This document shows, one piece after another, positions 1 to 6,361 of a DNA stretch of 10,153 bases (position 1 is the first letter of the stretch; the number at the start of each line of letters is the position of its first letter). The position numbers and the translations under genes were made by a program. The DNA is from CBDUBS01 sp965365445 (GTDB taxonomy: Bacteria; Bacteroidota; Rhodothermia; Rhodothermales; DASSAV01), in contig CBDUBS010000131.1 of assembly GCA_965365445.1 (NCBI GenBank), positions 1 to 10,153 of the forward strand, in the 5' to 3' direction. Below the pieces are notes generated by a model. The model searched no databases and was not told the origin of the DNA. It was given only the letters and a program-made list of their open reading frames with translations.

Positions 1-619
1 CCGCCACGAGCGAGCCGAACACATCCGGTTGCTGCGAAAGCGCCCGCTGAAGCATGGTAGTGATCTCGTAGCGCTCCGTCATGATGTCGTAGAGGAGCAG
101 GTTTTTCTGCCGGGCGGTCTCGAAAGCCTGTTCCAGAACCGGAAGGTCCTCCGGGCGGATAATCATCGGCTTGTCGGCATACACGTGCAGGCCGGCGTCG
201 ATGGCTTTCCGGATGTATTCGCTCTTTCGCGCGTTGTTGCCGGAGAGCACGACGACGTTCCCCGGCTTCTCGGCCAGCATCTTCTCCAGAAAATCCGGGC
301 CGGTATAGACCTGCTGGTTCCACCGGGTGGGGTCGTCGGGGCGGGTGTTGTACGCTTCGATGCGGGCAAGGTGGTCCGTCACGTCCGATCCCTCGGGGGC
401 AAACACGTACACGACGGAATCGACCTCGCCGTACATGGATTTCTGCACGAGCGCCGCGTGAAAGTGGCCCGGATCGAGGGTCATGAGGCGAACCTCACCC
501 GGAGCGCCCGAGAACGCAGCCGGGTCGGATGAAGGCGTATCGGCGCAACCGGCCACGACGCCGGATACCGCGAGGGAGAGCATGAGAAACCGGATCATGT
601 TTCGGGAAACGTTCTGCAT
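1..619 (-). CDS. Oxidoreductase-like lipoprotein, Gfo/Idh/MocA-related (3' end beyond window)
   Basis: The first 206 codons are visible; the C-terminus lies beyond the left edge. The start is the ATG at 619-617, which overlaps the TGA of the upstream oxidoreductase gene by one base (TGATG), implying translational coupling. An alternative ATG lies seven codons in (598-596). Residues 8-25 form a lipoprotein signal peptide ending in a V-A-G-C lipobox (Cys25), so the protein is probably membrane-anchored and exported. The mature N-terminus has a TLDPGHFHAAL segment (47-57), a GNVVVLSGNNARKSEYI strand-helix (120-136) and an ADKPM motif (148-152) where Gfo/Idh/MocA enzymes carry E-K-P with a catalytic lysine. 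I recall this pattern from Bacteroidota proteins annotated as having a 'putative oxidoreductase C-terminal domain'. The classical GxGxxG loop is not apparent at the N-terminus, so NAD(P) binding is uncertain. It is the last visible gene of the operon; its substrate is unknown. Confidence 0.85.
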   Translation of the reverse strand, partial: MQNVSRNMIRFLMLSLAVSGVVAGCADTPSSDPAAFSGAPGEVRLMTLDPGHFHAALVQKSMYGEVDSVVYVFAPEGSDVTDHLARIEAYNTRPDDPTRWNQQVYTGPDFLEKMLAEKPGNVVVLSGNNARKSEYIRKAIDAGLHVYADKPMIIRPEDLPVLEQAFETARQKNLLLYDIMTERYEITTMLQRALSQQPDVFGSLVA

Positions 620-1986
620 CAGACTTTCAGGTGATCGACTCCGTAGGGGTAGCGGTTTGGCCGGGAGAGCATCGCGTTGGCCTCGTCGTCGCCGACGAAG
701 CGTTCGGCGACCGGGTCCCACCGCAGTTTCCGGGGCAGTTTCATCGCGATATGGCTCAACAGGCACACCGTGCAGGTGCGGTGCCCCACCTCGACCGTCG
801 AGATGGGCGGTTTCCCCGACAGGATGCTGTCCAGCCAGTTGCCGTGCTGCTCTTTGCTACGGTACAGATGGATCTCGTTCGGACCGATGTTCGAGGTCAG
901 GATGGCCGGGTCGCTCGCGTCGAGGGCCTTGCTGTTTTTTTCCTGCGAGACGGGGTCCGAAGCAGTCGCCACGTAGTTCCCCCGGGAAACGAAAATCCAG
1001 CCGTCGGTCCCTTCGAACCGGATGCCGTTGGGGTAACCTCCGCTGATGTACATCATCGCCCCGTTCGGGTAAAGCGCCTTCACCATGAAATCGCCGTGTA
1101 CGTCCCACAGGCCGGAGCGGGGGAACTCGGCAACAGCCTCGATTTCCACCGGCCCCGTATGCTCGGTGTCCATGCCCCAGTGGGCGATGTCGATGTGGTG
1201 CTGGCCCCAGCCGGTAATCATCCCGGCGCCGAATTGCTCGCACCGAAGCCAGCCCGGGCGGCCGTACCCCTGCTGCGGATGGACGCGTATCTCGGTATAG
1301 TAAACCTCCGGCGTGGACCCCAGCCACATATCGTAGTTGAGGCTTGCCGGCTTCGGCATCGGAGGCGCATCAGGACCGGAGGGATCGCCCGGCAGGCCGA
1401 TCTTGACCGTATGCACCCGTCCGATGCGTCCGTTGCGAACCAGCTCGGCGGCGATGCGGAACTGCTCGGAGGAGCGCTGCTGCGTGCCCATCTGGAGCGT
1501 AACGCCCGTGCGCCGGACCACGTCGCTCAACACCCGCCCTTCCTTTACGGTAAGCGACGTGGGCTTCTGAAGATAAATGTGCTTGCCTGCCAGGGCGGCT
1601 TCCACGGCAGGTTGGGCGTGCCAGTGGTCGGGGGTGCTGATGATGACCGCGTCGATATCCTTATCGAGCAGCATCTCCCGGTAATCGTCGTATACCTTTA
1701 CATCGACGTACGAGTCCGAGTTTTTCGCCTTGCGGTAGTAGTCCTCGATGAGGCGTTTGCCGTCGAGGGCGCGGTTGGCGTCCACGTCGGCCACGGCTAC
1801 CAGGCGGGCCGAATCGTACTGGAGCGTATCCGGAAGGTCCATGTCCCGGGCGATGCGTCCCGCACCGATCTGGCCGATGTTGAGCACCCTGCTGGGGGCG
1901 TATTTACCGAATACGGAGGAGGGAACGATGGCCGGTAGGCCGACCACTCCGGCCAGCGCAGTTTTCAAAAAGGTACGTCTTTCCAT
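619..1986 (-). CDS. Gfo/Idh/MocA family oxidoreductase with Tat-type signal peptide
   Basis: This 455-residue protein is of typical length for exported Gfo/Idh/MocA oxidoreductases, which are NAD(P)-dependent and often act on sugars or polyols. It begins with a twin-arginine leader (ERRTFLK at 2-8, then a hydrophobic stretch to about 25), consistent with export of a folded, cofactor-loaded enzyme. The Rossmann motif G-A-G-R-I-A is at 41-46, STPDHWH at 117-123, and LQKP at 139-142 corresponds to the E-K-P motif, here with Gln in place of Glu and the lysine kept. QMGTQQRS (165-172) and GWGQHHIDIAHWGMD (259-273) are typical of the substrate-binding C-terminal domain, and GIRFEGTDGWIFVSRG (321-336) is a common C-terminal signature. 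It starts 8 nt after the ThuA gene, without a clear SD site, and overlaps the next gene by one base. Family assignment is firm; the substrate is unknown. It lacks features I would expect of GH109 glycosidases. Confidence 0.93.
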   Translation of the reverse strand: MERRTFLKTALAGVVGLPAIVPSSVFGKYAPSRVLNIGQIGAGRIARDMDLPDTLQYDSARLVAVADVDANRALDGKRLIEDYYRKAKNSDSYVDVKVYDDYREMLLDKDIDAVIISTPDHWHAQPAVEAALAGKHIYLQKPTSLTVKEGRVLSDVVRRTGVTLQMGTQQRSSEQFRIAAELVRNGRIGRVHTVKIGLPGDPSGPDAPPMPKPASLNYDMWLGSTPEVYYTEIRVHPQQGYGRPGWLRCEQFGAGMITGWGQHHIDIAHWGMDTEHTGPVEIEAVAEFPRSGLWDVHGDFMVKALYPNGAMMYISGGYPNGIRFEGTDGWIFVSRGNYVATASDPVSQEKNSKALDASDPAILTSNIGPNEIHLYRSKEQHGNWLDSILSGKPPISTVEVGHRTCTVCLLSHIAMKLPRKLRWDPVAERFVGDDEANAMLSRPNRYPYGVDHLKV

Positions 1987-1994
1987 GGCTCGAA

Positions 1995-2759
1995 TCAGGA
2001 TTTCATATCAAGGGCCCACTGAATGCCGCCTTTCAGGTGCTCGCGGAACAGCGGGTCCTGATAGTGTTCGGGTTTGTGGCCCAGCGCGGTGTACCACTGG
2101 CGGCCCCCTTCGAACGTATGGTACCAGGCCAGCGGGAAGTAGTCGCCGAAGGTCCGGCCGGGGTATTCGCCCCGTTTCGGATCCTCGAGGGTGCTCAGAT
2201 CGGCGGCCAGCAGGACGCGGATATCCGGGTTCAGTTCTTCGATGTAGTAACACTCGTCCTCCCACTTCCAGGGCCGGGGAAGAAAAGAAGTAGAGAGGTG
2301 CGTCGAATCGACCACGACGAGATCGAACGGTTGCAGCGGAGGATGGCGGCGGAATTTACCCCCCAGCATCGCCCAGAACCACGGCCAGTTTCGCTCGGAA
2401 CCGCAGGCCGAATGGATCCCCACGAACCCTTTTCCGGAGCGGATGTACTCCTGAAACGCCCGGCGTTGCTCGTCGGTGGCGAACGCCTCGTTGTTCGAGT
2501 TGGCGAAAACGACGGCCCCGAACGGCCGGAGCCCCTCCGGCGTAAAAATCGACGGGTCGTCCGAAACGACCGTTGTGAGGCCAAGCTCCGCCCCGATTTC
2601 CTGAAGGGCCCGGACGCTCGCCGCGATGTTCTCGTGGACGTATCCCTTCCCGTCCGGGGTGTAGTTTCGGGTGTAAATGAGGATCTGCCGGTTCGGCGGG
2701 GTAGCCGCGGCGGCCTCGAACAGAACGGAAGCCAGCAACATGAAGAAAAACGCTTTCAT
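1995..2759 (-). CDS. Secreted ThuA-domain protein
   Basis: A 254-residue protein with a Sec signal peptide (MKAFFFMLLASVLFEAAAA, residues 1-19) and one ThuA-like domain, a class I glutamine-amidotransferase-like fold named after the Rhizobium trehalose-utilisation gene thuA. Diagnostic segments are ILIYTRNYTPDGKGYVHEN (26-44), GKGFVGIHSA (109-118), WKWEDECYY (165-172), and PLAWYHTFEGGRQWYTALGH (209-228), the most conserved part of the family. The ATG at 2759 is preceded directly by an in-frame GTG (2762-2760), so either could be the start; neither has a clear SD site, and ATG is preferred. The gene lies 32 nt after the DUF6807 stop and 8 nt before the Tat oxidoreductase. ThuA proteins often accompany Gfo/Idh/MocA oxidoreductases in sugar-utilisation clusters, which fits here. 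Their biochemical activity is poorly defined, so only the family is claimed. Confidence 0.92.
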   Translation of the reverse strand: MKAFFFMLLASVLFEAAAATPPNRQILIYTRNYTPDGKGYVHENIAASVRALQEIGAELGLTTVVSDDPSIFTPEGLRPFGAVVFANSNNEAFATDEQRRAFQEYIRSGKGFVGIHSACGSERNWPWFWAMLGGKFRRHPPLQPFDLVVVDSTHLSTSFLPRPWKWEDECYYIEELNPDIRVLLAADLSTLEDPKRGEYPGRTFGDYFPLAWYHTFEGGRQWYTALGHKPEHYQDPLFREHLKGGIQWALDMKS

Positions 2760-2791
2760 CACCAGTACGCCGGTATGGAGTCACCGGCCGT

Positions 2792-4036
2792 CTAATCGTT
2801 CAGGATGACAGTGGGCGGGTGAGCCCAATCCTGCCAGTAGGACCGGGCTTCCACAGGGGTTAAATGTCCGTCGAATACCAACATACGATACCGCAGGGAA
2901 TACTGCCTGTCTTTTTCGATGCTCCAGTCGTTATGCCGAATTGGTGTGAATTCGAAAAAGACGTCCCCCCGTCCCTCGTTGGCATCCTCCGGCCAGACGC
3001 GCATGGGTTCCGGGAAGGCATGGTTCACCGGGTGGCTCATGAACAGAATACCGGCCGGATCGGGGGTATCGGCCTGAATCAGACACCACCGGGCCCGGCT
3101 GCCGTCGGCATCGGCTCTCGTTTTGCCCTCCGAAGTGAGCACCGAGGTGTTGGAACGGGTCCATGCTTCGGTCGCCCGGAAGCCTATGCCCCCGCCGTAC
3201 CGGTACGCCGCCAGCGTAAGCGTCGAATCCAGGAAGGTGCTGAACGTAGTCGTGTAATCGATGACGACCCGCCGGTTCAGGGGTCGCCACGCACGCACCT
3301 CCAGCACTTCGGCCAGCGCCGTCTGATCCTCCCCTGCCGCCTTGAAGTCGATGTGATGCTGTAACGCCCGGAAGGCGGAAAATACGGGACCTTCGGTTCG
3401 GGAGAGGAAGCCCGCGAAGCGTACCGTACCCTCTCCCTTGTACAGGTTCCAGAAATCCACCTCCCGGCCGCCGATGAACGTCCGTGTCCAGGGGCCCCAT
3501 ATGCCGTAATGATGGTAATGGTCGGGGGGCTGGATACGGGTCAGGATCTGCCCGGCGGGCGTCCGAAGGGGGTGGATATACCCCGACCGGCGGTACAGCC
3601 CGCTCGCCCCCTCCGGGGGCGGCATAATTTCGTACCGGTAGCTCAGAACCGGTTTGCCGGGAGGCCCCAGATGGAGAGAACGGCCGTCATCCTGAACGGT
3701 CATTTCGGACAGGCCGGCTCGTTCTTCGAGCGCCAGGCTGAACGTGCGCGACATGCCGGCTTGGGTAACCCCGGACAGTACGAATCGGAGCAGCATCACC
3801 GGCGAGATATCCACTTGCGCCGCCACCCGGGCCCGAACCCCGCCGGTGGTTTCGTACAGGACAAGCGCCCCTCTGTCCGGATTGTAGTTCAGCCCATCGA
3901 TAGGAAAGGCAATCGGGGTATCCGTCCGCTCGTACGACCCGGCTTCAACCGTGAACGAAGCCACCGGCTGGGCATCGGCCGCCGACAGGGCAAGAAGCAG
4001 AGCCGTCAGGCAGGCCGCGAGGAAACGGCGTATCAT
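2792..4036 (-). CDS. Secreted DUF6807 (PmoA-like) protein
   Basis: This 414-residue protein opens the operon. The frame stays open upstream to 4321, but the ATG at 4036-4034 is preferred because it begins a textbook Sec signal peptide (MIRRFLAACLTALLLALSAADA, 1-22) and the upstream part would be translated through a duplicated gene fragment. The mature protein matches DUF6807, labelled 'methane oxygenase PmoA' in databases although unrelated to particulate methane monooxygenase. Supporting segments are SGYIHPLRTPAGQILTR (151-167), the histidine-rich PPDHYHHYGIWGPW (170-183), DFWNLYKGEGTVRF (194-207), and the C-terminal FMSHPVNHAFPEPMRVWP (332-349). In this family the HHxG region is highly conserved and may bind a ligand or metal; that is inference. 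Members co-occur with ThuA and Gfo/Idh/MocA genes in Bacteroidota and Planctomycetota carbohydrate loci, as here. No convincing promoter was found in the 288 bp upstream. Confidence 0.88.
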   Translation of the reverse strand: MIRRFLAACLTALLLALSAADAQPVASFTVEAGSYERTDTPIAFPIDGLNYNPDRGALVLYETTGGVRARVAAQVDISPVMLLRFVLSGVTQAGMSRTFSLALEERAGLSEMTVQDDGRSLHLGPPGKPVLSYRYEIMPPPEGASGLYRRSGYIHPLRTPAGQILTRIQPPDHYHHYGIWGPWTRTFIGGREVDFWNLYKGEGTVRFAGFLSRTEGPVFSAFRALQHHIDFKAAGEDQTALAEVLEVRAWRPLNRRVVIDYTTTFSTFLDSTLTLAAYRYGGGIGFRATEAWTRSNTSVLTSEGKTRADADGSRARWCLIQADTPDPAGILFMSHPVNHAFPEPMRVWPEDANEGRGDVFFEFTPIRHNDWSIEKDRQYSLRYRMLVFDGHLTPVEARSYWQDWAHPPTVILND

Positions 4037-4185
4037 AGGGCTGGAACGGGGCACATTCCCGCATCGGATGGGAAAGCAGCTCGCATACGGGATGCTACAC
4101 ATTCCGGCCGTTTGATGCGAGCGAATTTTCCGGTTACTTACTCTGCCCGGTCGAACAAGACGAATAGGCGCAGAAAAGTCCCTCT

Positions 4186-4286
4186 TTACCACAACCCCGA
4201 GCGGCAGCGCGATTGCTCGGTCGTGTGCTCGAAGCGAACCGCACCCGGAGCAGGACGTACGATGGCGGCAACGAAGGGCGTGCTCC
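4186..4286 (-). repeat. 101-bp direct repeat, copy 1: orphan 3' fragment of the PrcB_C-like lipoprotein gene
   Basis: This copy matches 5147-5247 in the same orientation at 99 of 101 bases. It begins exactly at the stop codon (TTA on the plus strand, TAA in the gene) and reproduces the last 32 codons of the lipoprotein, ending in SRCRSGLW. The mismatches are 4198 C versus 5159 T (Ser codon TCG/TCA) and 4252 A versus 5213 C (Pro codon CCT/CCG); both are third-position and silent. Upstream of the repeat in gene orientation (4287 and beyond) the sequence no longer resembles the lipoprotein and there is no start, so this copy is a pseudogene remnant. It occupies most of the 288-bp gap (4037-4324) before the DUF6807 gene; I see no other feature in that gap. 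Confidence 0.97.
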
Positions 4287-4324
4287 AGGCAGGCCGCGCC
4301 GACCAGCGACGGCGCTGACAAAGA

Positions 4325-4537
4325 TTAGCCGTTTCCCTGTTTCCGAGCACCGATCTCCCGAATGATGTCCTCTATCGTCAGACCCTCGAACAGTTTTTCG
4401 CGCTCTCTGGTATAGTCACCGTACCCTGTTGAGAACTGGCCAATGAAACGAGCAGCGTCTGCGGGTCCCATTTCCCGGACCAACAGACGGATGGCTTGCT
4501 CCGTTATTTCACTCAGCGGTCGTGCAGGGATTGCCAT
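4325..4537 (-). CDS. Small partner of PIN toxin, probable antitoxin
   Basis: This 70-residue, charged, soluble protein has a pattern I recall from small hypothetical proteins of cyanobacteria and other phyla: an N-terminal SEITEQAIRLL helix (9-19), FIGQFSTGYGDYTRERE (31-47) and FEGLTIEDIIREI (50-62). It starts inside the end of the PIN toxin gene (25-nt overlap) and has a strong SD site, GGAGGT at 4552-4547, nine bases before the ATG. That is the best ribosome-binding site in the window after the one before the F420-reductase-like gene. Strong translation of the partner is what an antitoxin needs. No DNA-binding domain (AbrB, RHH or HTH) is obvious, so autoregulation is unclear. The antitoxin role is inferred from position and size. 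Confidence 0.72.
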   Translation of the reverse strand: MAIPARPLSEITEQAIRLLVREMGPADAARFIGQFSTGYGDYTREREKLFEGLTIEDIIREIGARKQGNG

Positions 4538-4968
4538 GATGCTATTACCTCCGCAAGTTCCAGCGGCGAAACGACCTTCGTTTTTGCTTCTCGTCTCGCT
4601 TTCTTGAGAAACGTATCGTCACATGTACAAAAAAGATCTGCTTCCGCTGCCTCCGCAGAAGCCAGATGTAGGCTATCCAACGGCTGAATGCCCATTTGGT
4701 TTAGTTCGTGAGCGCGTCTTTGAACCACCTGCGAGATTGGTACAAAGACCGCTGCCCCTGCAATTGTCTCCAAGGCAAAGTCATAACGCGTGGGATTCGA
4801 GTTCCGGCCTACCTCAAAAACCAGTGCATCGGATGAGACAAGTTGGAGCTGTCCGGTCTTTACCAGATCCAGAACACTCATAATCGCTTCTGCTTCCAAA
4901 CGAATGCGAAGTTGCGATTTATCATCGAGCGGACGTTGCAGGCTACAGTTGTCCAGATAGACTTTCAT
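4513..4968 (-). CDS. PIN-domain ribonuclease, probable VapC-like toxin
   Basis: A 151-residue single-domain PIN protein. PIN toxins are Mg2+-dependent RNases, usually cutting tRNA, rRNA or mRNA. It opens with MKVYLDNCSLQRPLDD (1-16), a characteristic start of one PIN subgroup. The acidic residues expected at the active site are visible: Asp6, Glu52 in ALVFEVGR, Asp98 in PLDSLHLASA, and Asp117/Asp118 in FCTCDDTFLKKAR. The length is normal and there is no signal peptide, so it acts in the cytoplasm. It precedes its partner gene and overlaps it by 25 nt, a toxin-first order unlike classical vapBC. The start ATG lacks an SD site, which would favour low toxin translation relative to the partner. 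It lies in a lower-G+C segment bounded by direct repeats, suggesting horizontal acquisition. The family call is firm; RNA target and actual toxicity are unknown. Confidence 0.85.
   Translation of the reverse strand: MKVYLDNCSLQRPLDDKSQLRIRLEAEAIMSVLDLVKTGQLQLVSSDALVFEVGRNSNPTRYDFALETIAGAAVFVPISQVVQRRAHELNQMGIQPLDSLHLASAEAAEADLFCTCDDTFLKKARREAKTKVVSPLELAEVIASWQSLHDR
4547..4552 (-). promoter_or_regulatory. Strong Shine-Dalgarno site for the PIN partner gene
   Basis: The minus strand reads GGAGGT here, nine bases before the ATG at 4537, inside the toxin coding sequence. Most other starts in this window lack such a site. It fixes the partner's start and suggests the partner is translated independently of, and more strongly than, the toxin. 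Confidence 0.7.
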
Positions 4969-5041
4969 ATCTGGAAGCTACGTACAAGGGGATATGTCCG
5001 CAATCCGGCTCGCCGGCGTGATAACTCCCTCCGTCAACCTT

Positions 5042-5057
5042 GCATACCGCTGTATGC
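5042..5057. promoter_or_regulatory. Inverted repeat upstream of the PIN toxin, possible operator
   Basis: GCATAC and GTATGC form a perfect 6-bp inverted repeat around CGCT, 74-89 bases upstream of the toxin ATG. The rest of the gap (4969-5146) has no other striking element. It could be an autoregulatory operator of the toxin module, or chance. No good sigma-70 pair was found around it. Confidence 0.28.
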
Positions 5058-5146
5058 TTTGTTTCAAAATCCGAAGAACTGCGGCTTTACGTACCAACCA
5101 GGGTCTTACGCACTACAATTCTGAAGAGCTTCTCTGTGGAGAGAGG

Positions 5147-5247
5147 TTACCACAACCCTGAGCGGCAGCGCGATTGCTCGGTCGTGTGCTCGAAGCGAAC
5201 CGCACCCGGAGCCGGACGTACGATGGCGGCAACGAAGGGCGTGCTCC
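5147..5247 (-). repeat. 101-bp direct repeat, copy 2: the functional 3' end of the lipoprotein gene
   Basis: This is the in-gene copy of the repeat at 4186-4286. It runs from the TAA stop into codon 148 of the lipoprotein. Similarity ends abruptly on both sides: beyond the stop codon the two copies diverge at once, and at the inner end copy 2 continues with the lipoprotein coding sequence while copy 1 does not. Confidence 0.97.
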
Positions 5248-5689
5248 GCACGTCGGGGTTGAGGCAGTCCCGCGTGGGCTCCTCTACTACGTAACTGACG
5301 AGGATTTCCCCATTATCGTATCGGTCGATGGAAGCCAGGTCGATTTCGTAGCCGCCGGTTGCCGCCGGGATCGCAATGAGCACCACCATCTCCTGCGAGA
5401 AATCGACCGGGCGGATGGGGGAAGGCGTGTCCAGTTTATTCCGATATTCTTCCCACTCGGCCCCCGACCGGATCACGACTTCCGTAGTGTCGGCCAGCGA
5501 GCTCGTTTGCCCGCGGGCAAGTACTTCGTAATACAACGTTTCGAGAACGAGCGCTTCGTCGTCTCCAGGGGGAATATCGTCCGCAGGAGCCATGCAACCG
5601 GCTCCCGATAGGGCTGCCGCGATGAAACAAAGGACGATGGTGAAGCGATGAAGGACGGGAAAAACGACGGGCCGCATAGGCACATTCAT
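5147..5689 (-). CDS. Lipoprotein with PrcB_C-like domain
   Basis: A protein of about 180 residues. The chosen start is the ATG at 5689; another in-frame ATG at 5677 and one at 5737 are possible, none with an SD site. A hydrophobic signal (about 16-30) ends in S-G-A-G-C with Cys32, a somewhat degenerate lipobox, so a lipidated exported protein is likely. After a short linker, residues 70-158 resemble the PrcB C-terminal domain: EWEEYRNKL, PVDFSQEMVVLIAIPAATGG (94-113) with the hallmark TGGYEI, then ILVSYVVEEP, a Cys, and STPFVAAIVRP. In Treponema, PrcB stabilises the PrcA protease complex; most other proteins with this domain are uncharacterised lipoproteins, and no protease gene is adjacent. 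Its last 101 bp are duplicated at 4186-4286, and the PIN module lies just downstream. It is divergent from marC. Confidence 0.78.
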   Translation of the reverse strand: MNVPMRPVVFPVLHRFTIVLCFIAAALSGAGCMAPADDIPPGDDEALVLETLYYEVLARGQTSSLADTTEVVIRSGAEWEEYRNKLDTPSPIRPVDFSQEMVVLIAIPAATGGYEIDLASIDRYDNGEILVSYVVEEPTRDCLNPDVRSTPFVAAIVRPAPGAVRFEHTTEQSRCRSGLW

Positions 5690-5748
5690 GAATCGGTAGG
5701 GGCATCGGATACGCCGGGTGCTTAACCGATCAACCACCTTCCGGTTTC
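5690..5748. other. Short divergent intergenic region
   Basis: This 59-bp gap separates the lipoprotein gene (-) from the MarC gene (+), so it should hold both promoters and 5' ends unless one message is leaderless. I see no convincing -35/-10 pair and no SD site for either gene. Confidence 0.4.
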
Positions 5749-6357
5749 GTGAACGACTACCTCGAATCTTTCCTGCCGCTGTTCGTCGCGATCAATCTGC
5801 CGGGTATTTTGCCGCTTTTCATCAGCCTGACGGAGGGCATGACGGGGGCAGGCCGCCGGCATCTGGCCATCCAGGCCGTCAGCACGGCATTCGTGGTGGC
5901 GGTGCTGATCCTTTTTGCGGGCCAGTTCATTTTCTCCACCCTCGGCATCACGCTCAACGACCTGCGCGTCGGGGGAGGGCTTATCCTGCTCATCCTCAGC
6001 ATCGTCGATCTCATCTTCGGCGATTTTCGCCGCCGGGCCCCGGAGGAAACGGATGAAGGTCCTGCGGCGGTTGCGGACGTGGGCATCGTGCCGCTGGGCA
6101 TCCCGCTCACCATCGGTCCGGCGGCCATCACCACCATTCTCGTATCGCAACAGGGATTCGGGTACCTGCCTACGCTGGTTTCGCTCGTAGCCAATCTACT
6201 GCTCGTGACGCTTGCCTTTTTCTTCGGCCCTACCCTCATGGCCTACCTCGGGCAGAACGCCTCGAAAGCGGTCGCCAAGGTAGCCAGCCTGTTTCTGGCC
6301 GCCATCGCCGTCGCCATGATCCGGGCGGGCATCTTCGGCATGATCGGCAGCGCCTGA
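5749..6357 (+). CDS. MarC family integral membrane protein
   Basis: A 202-residue polytopic inner-membrane protein of the MarC (UPF0056) family. It has about six hydrophobic segments: roughly 8-27, 42-64, 73-91, 111-134, 139-166 and 176-199. Family signatures are the early helix with INLPGILPLFISLTEGM (15-31), the GGGLILLILSIVDLIFG stretch (75-91), and VPLGIPLTIGPAAITTIL (114-131), where MarC proteins carry a conserved PLxxPxxxGPAAI core. The start is a GTG at 5749 that aligns with the usual MarC N-terminus; no SD site is visible. MarC was once linked to multiple antibiotic resistance in E. coli, but that was not upheld, and the transported substrate is unknown. The gene converges on the next one with a 4-nt gap, leaving no room for a separate terminator. 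Confidence 0.93.
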   Translation: MNDYLESFLPLFVAINLPGILPLFISLTEGMTGAGRRHLAIQAVSTAFVVAVLILFAGQFIFSTLGITLNDLRVGGGLILLILSIVDLIFGDFRRRAPEETDEGPAAVADVGIVPLGIPLTIGPAAITTILVSQQGFGYLPTLVSLVANLLLVTLAFFFGPTLMAYLGQNASKAVAKVASLFLAAIAVAMIRAGIFGMIGSA

Positions 6358-6361
6358 ACGC

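Larger units (their letters stand above)
4287..5247. mobile_element. Candidate inserted island carrying the PIN toxin module, bounded by gene-end repeats
   Basis: The segment between the repeats holds only the PIN toxin, its partner and short flanks. One period (repeat plus unique part) is 961 bp. Its base composition differs from the neighbours: 4861-4980 is about 45% G+C by hand count against about 60% in 6001-6060. If the island and one repeat copy were removed, the lipoprotein gene would read uninterrupted into the sequence downstream of copy 1. This resembles integration into a gene's 3' end with regeneration of that end. No integrase, transposase or terminal inverted repeat is visible, so mobility is inferred, and a simple tandem duplication followed by divergence is the main alternative. 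The boundaries follow from where similarity stops. Confidence 0.45.

Noticed and set aside
631..1938. Long open frame on the plus strand opposite the Tat oxidoreductase
   Set aside because: It is the antisense shadow of a clear Gfo/Idh/MocA gene in high-G+C DNA, and the product has no recognisable domain.
619..1986. Assignment of the Tat oxidoreductase to GH109 glycosidases
   Set aside because: It has a Tat leader and NAD-binding motif as GH109 does, but keeps a K-P catalytic lysine motif and shows no GH109-specific sequence I recognise.
4037..4321. N-terminal extension of the DUF6807 protein by 95 residues
   Set aside because: It would be translated through the duplicated lipoprotein fragment in a different frame, is Cys/Arg-rich and unlike the family, and a perfect signal peptide begins at 4036.
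5115..5146. Hairpin (CTTCTCT/AGAGAGG) after the lipoprotein stop as a terminator
   Set aside because: The stem is short with a mismatch, low in G+C, and no T-tract follows on the minus strand.
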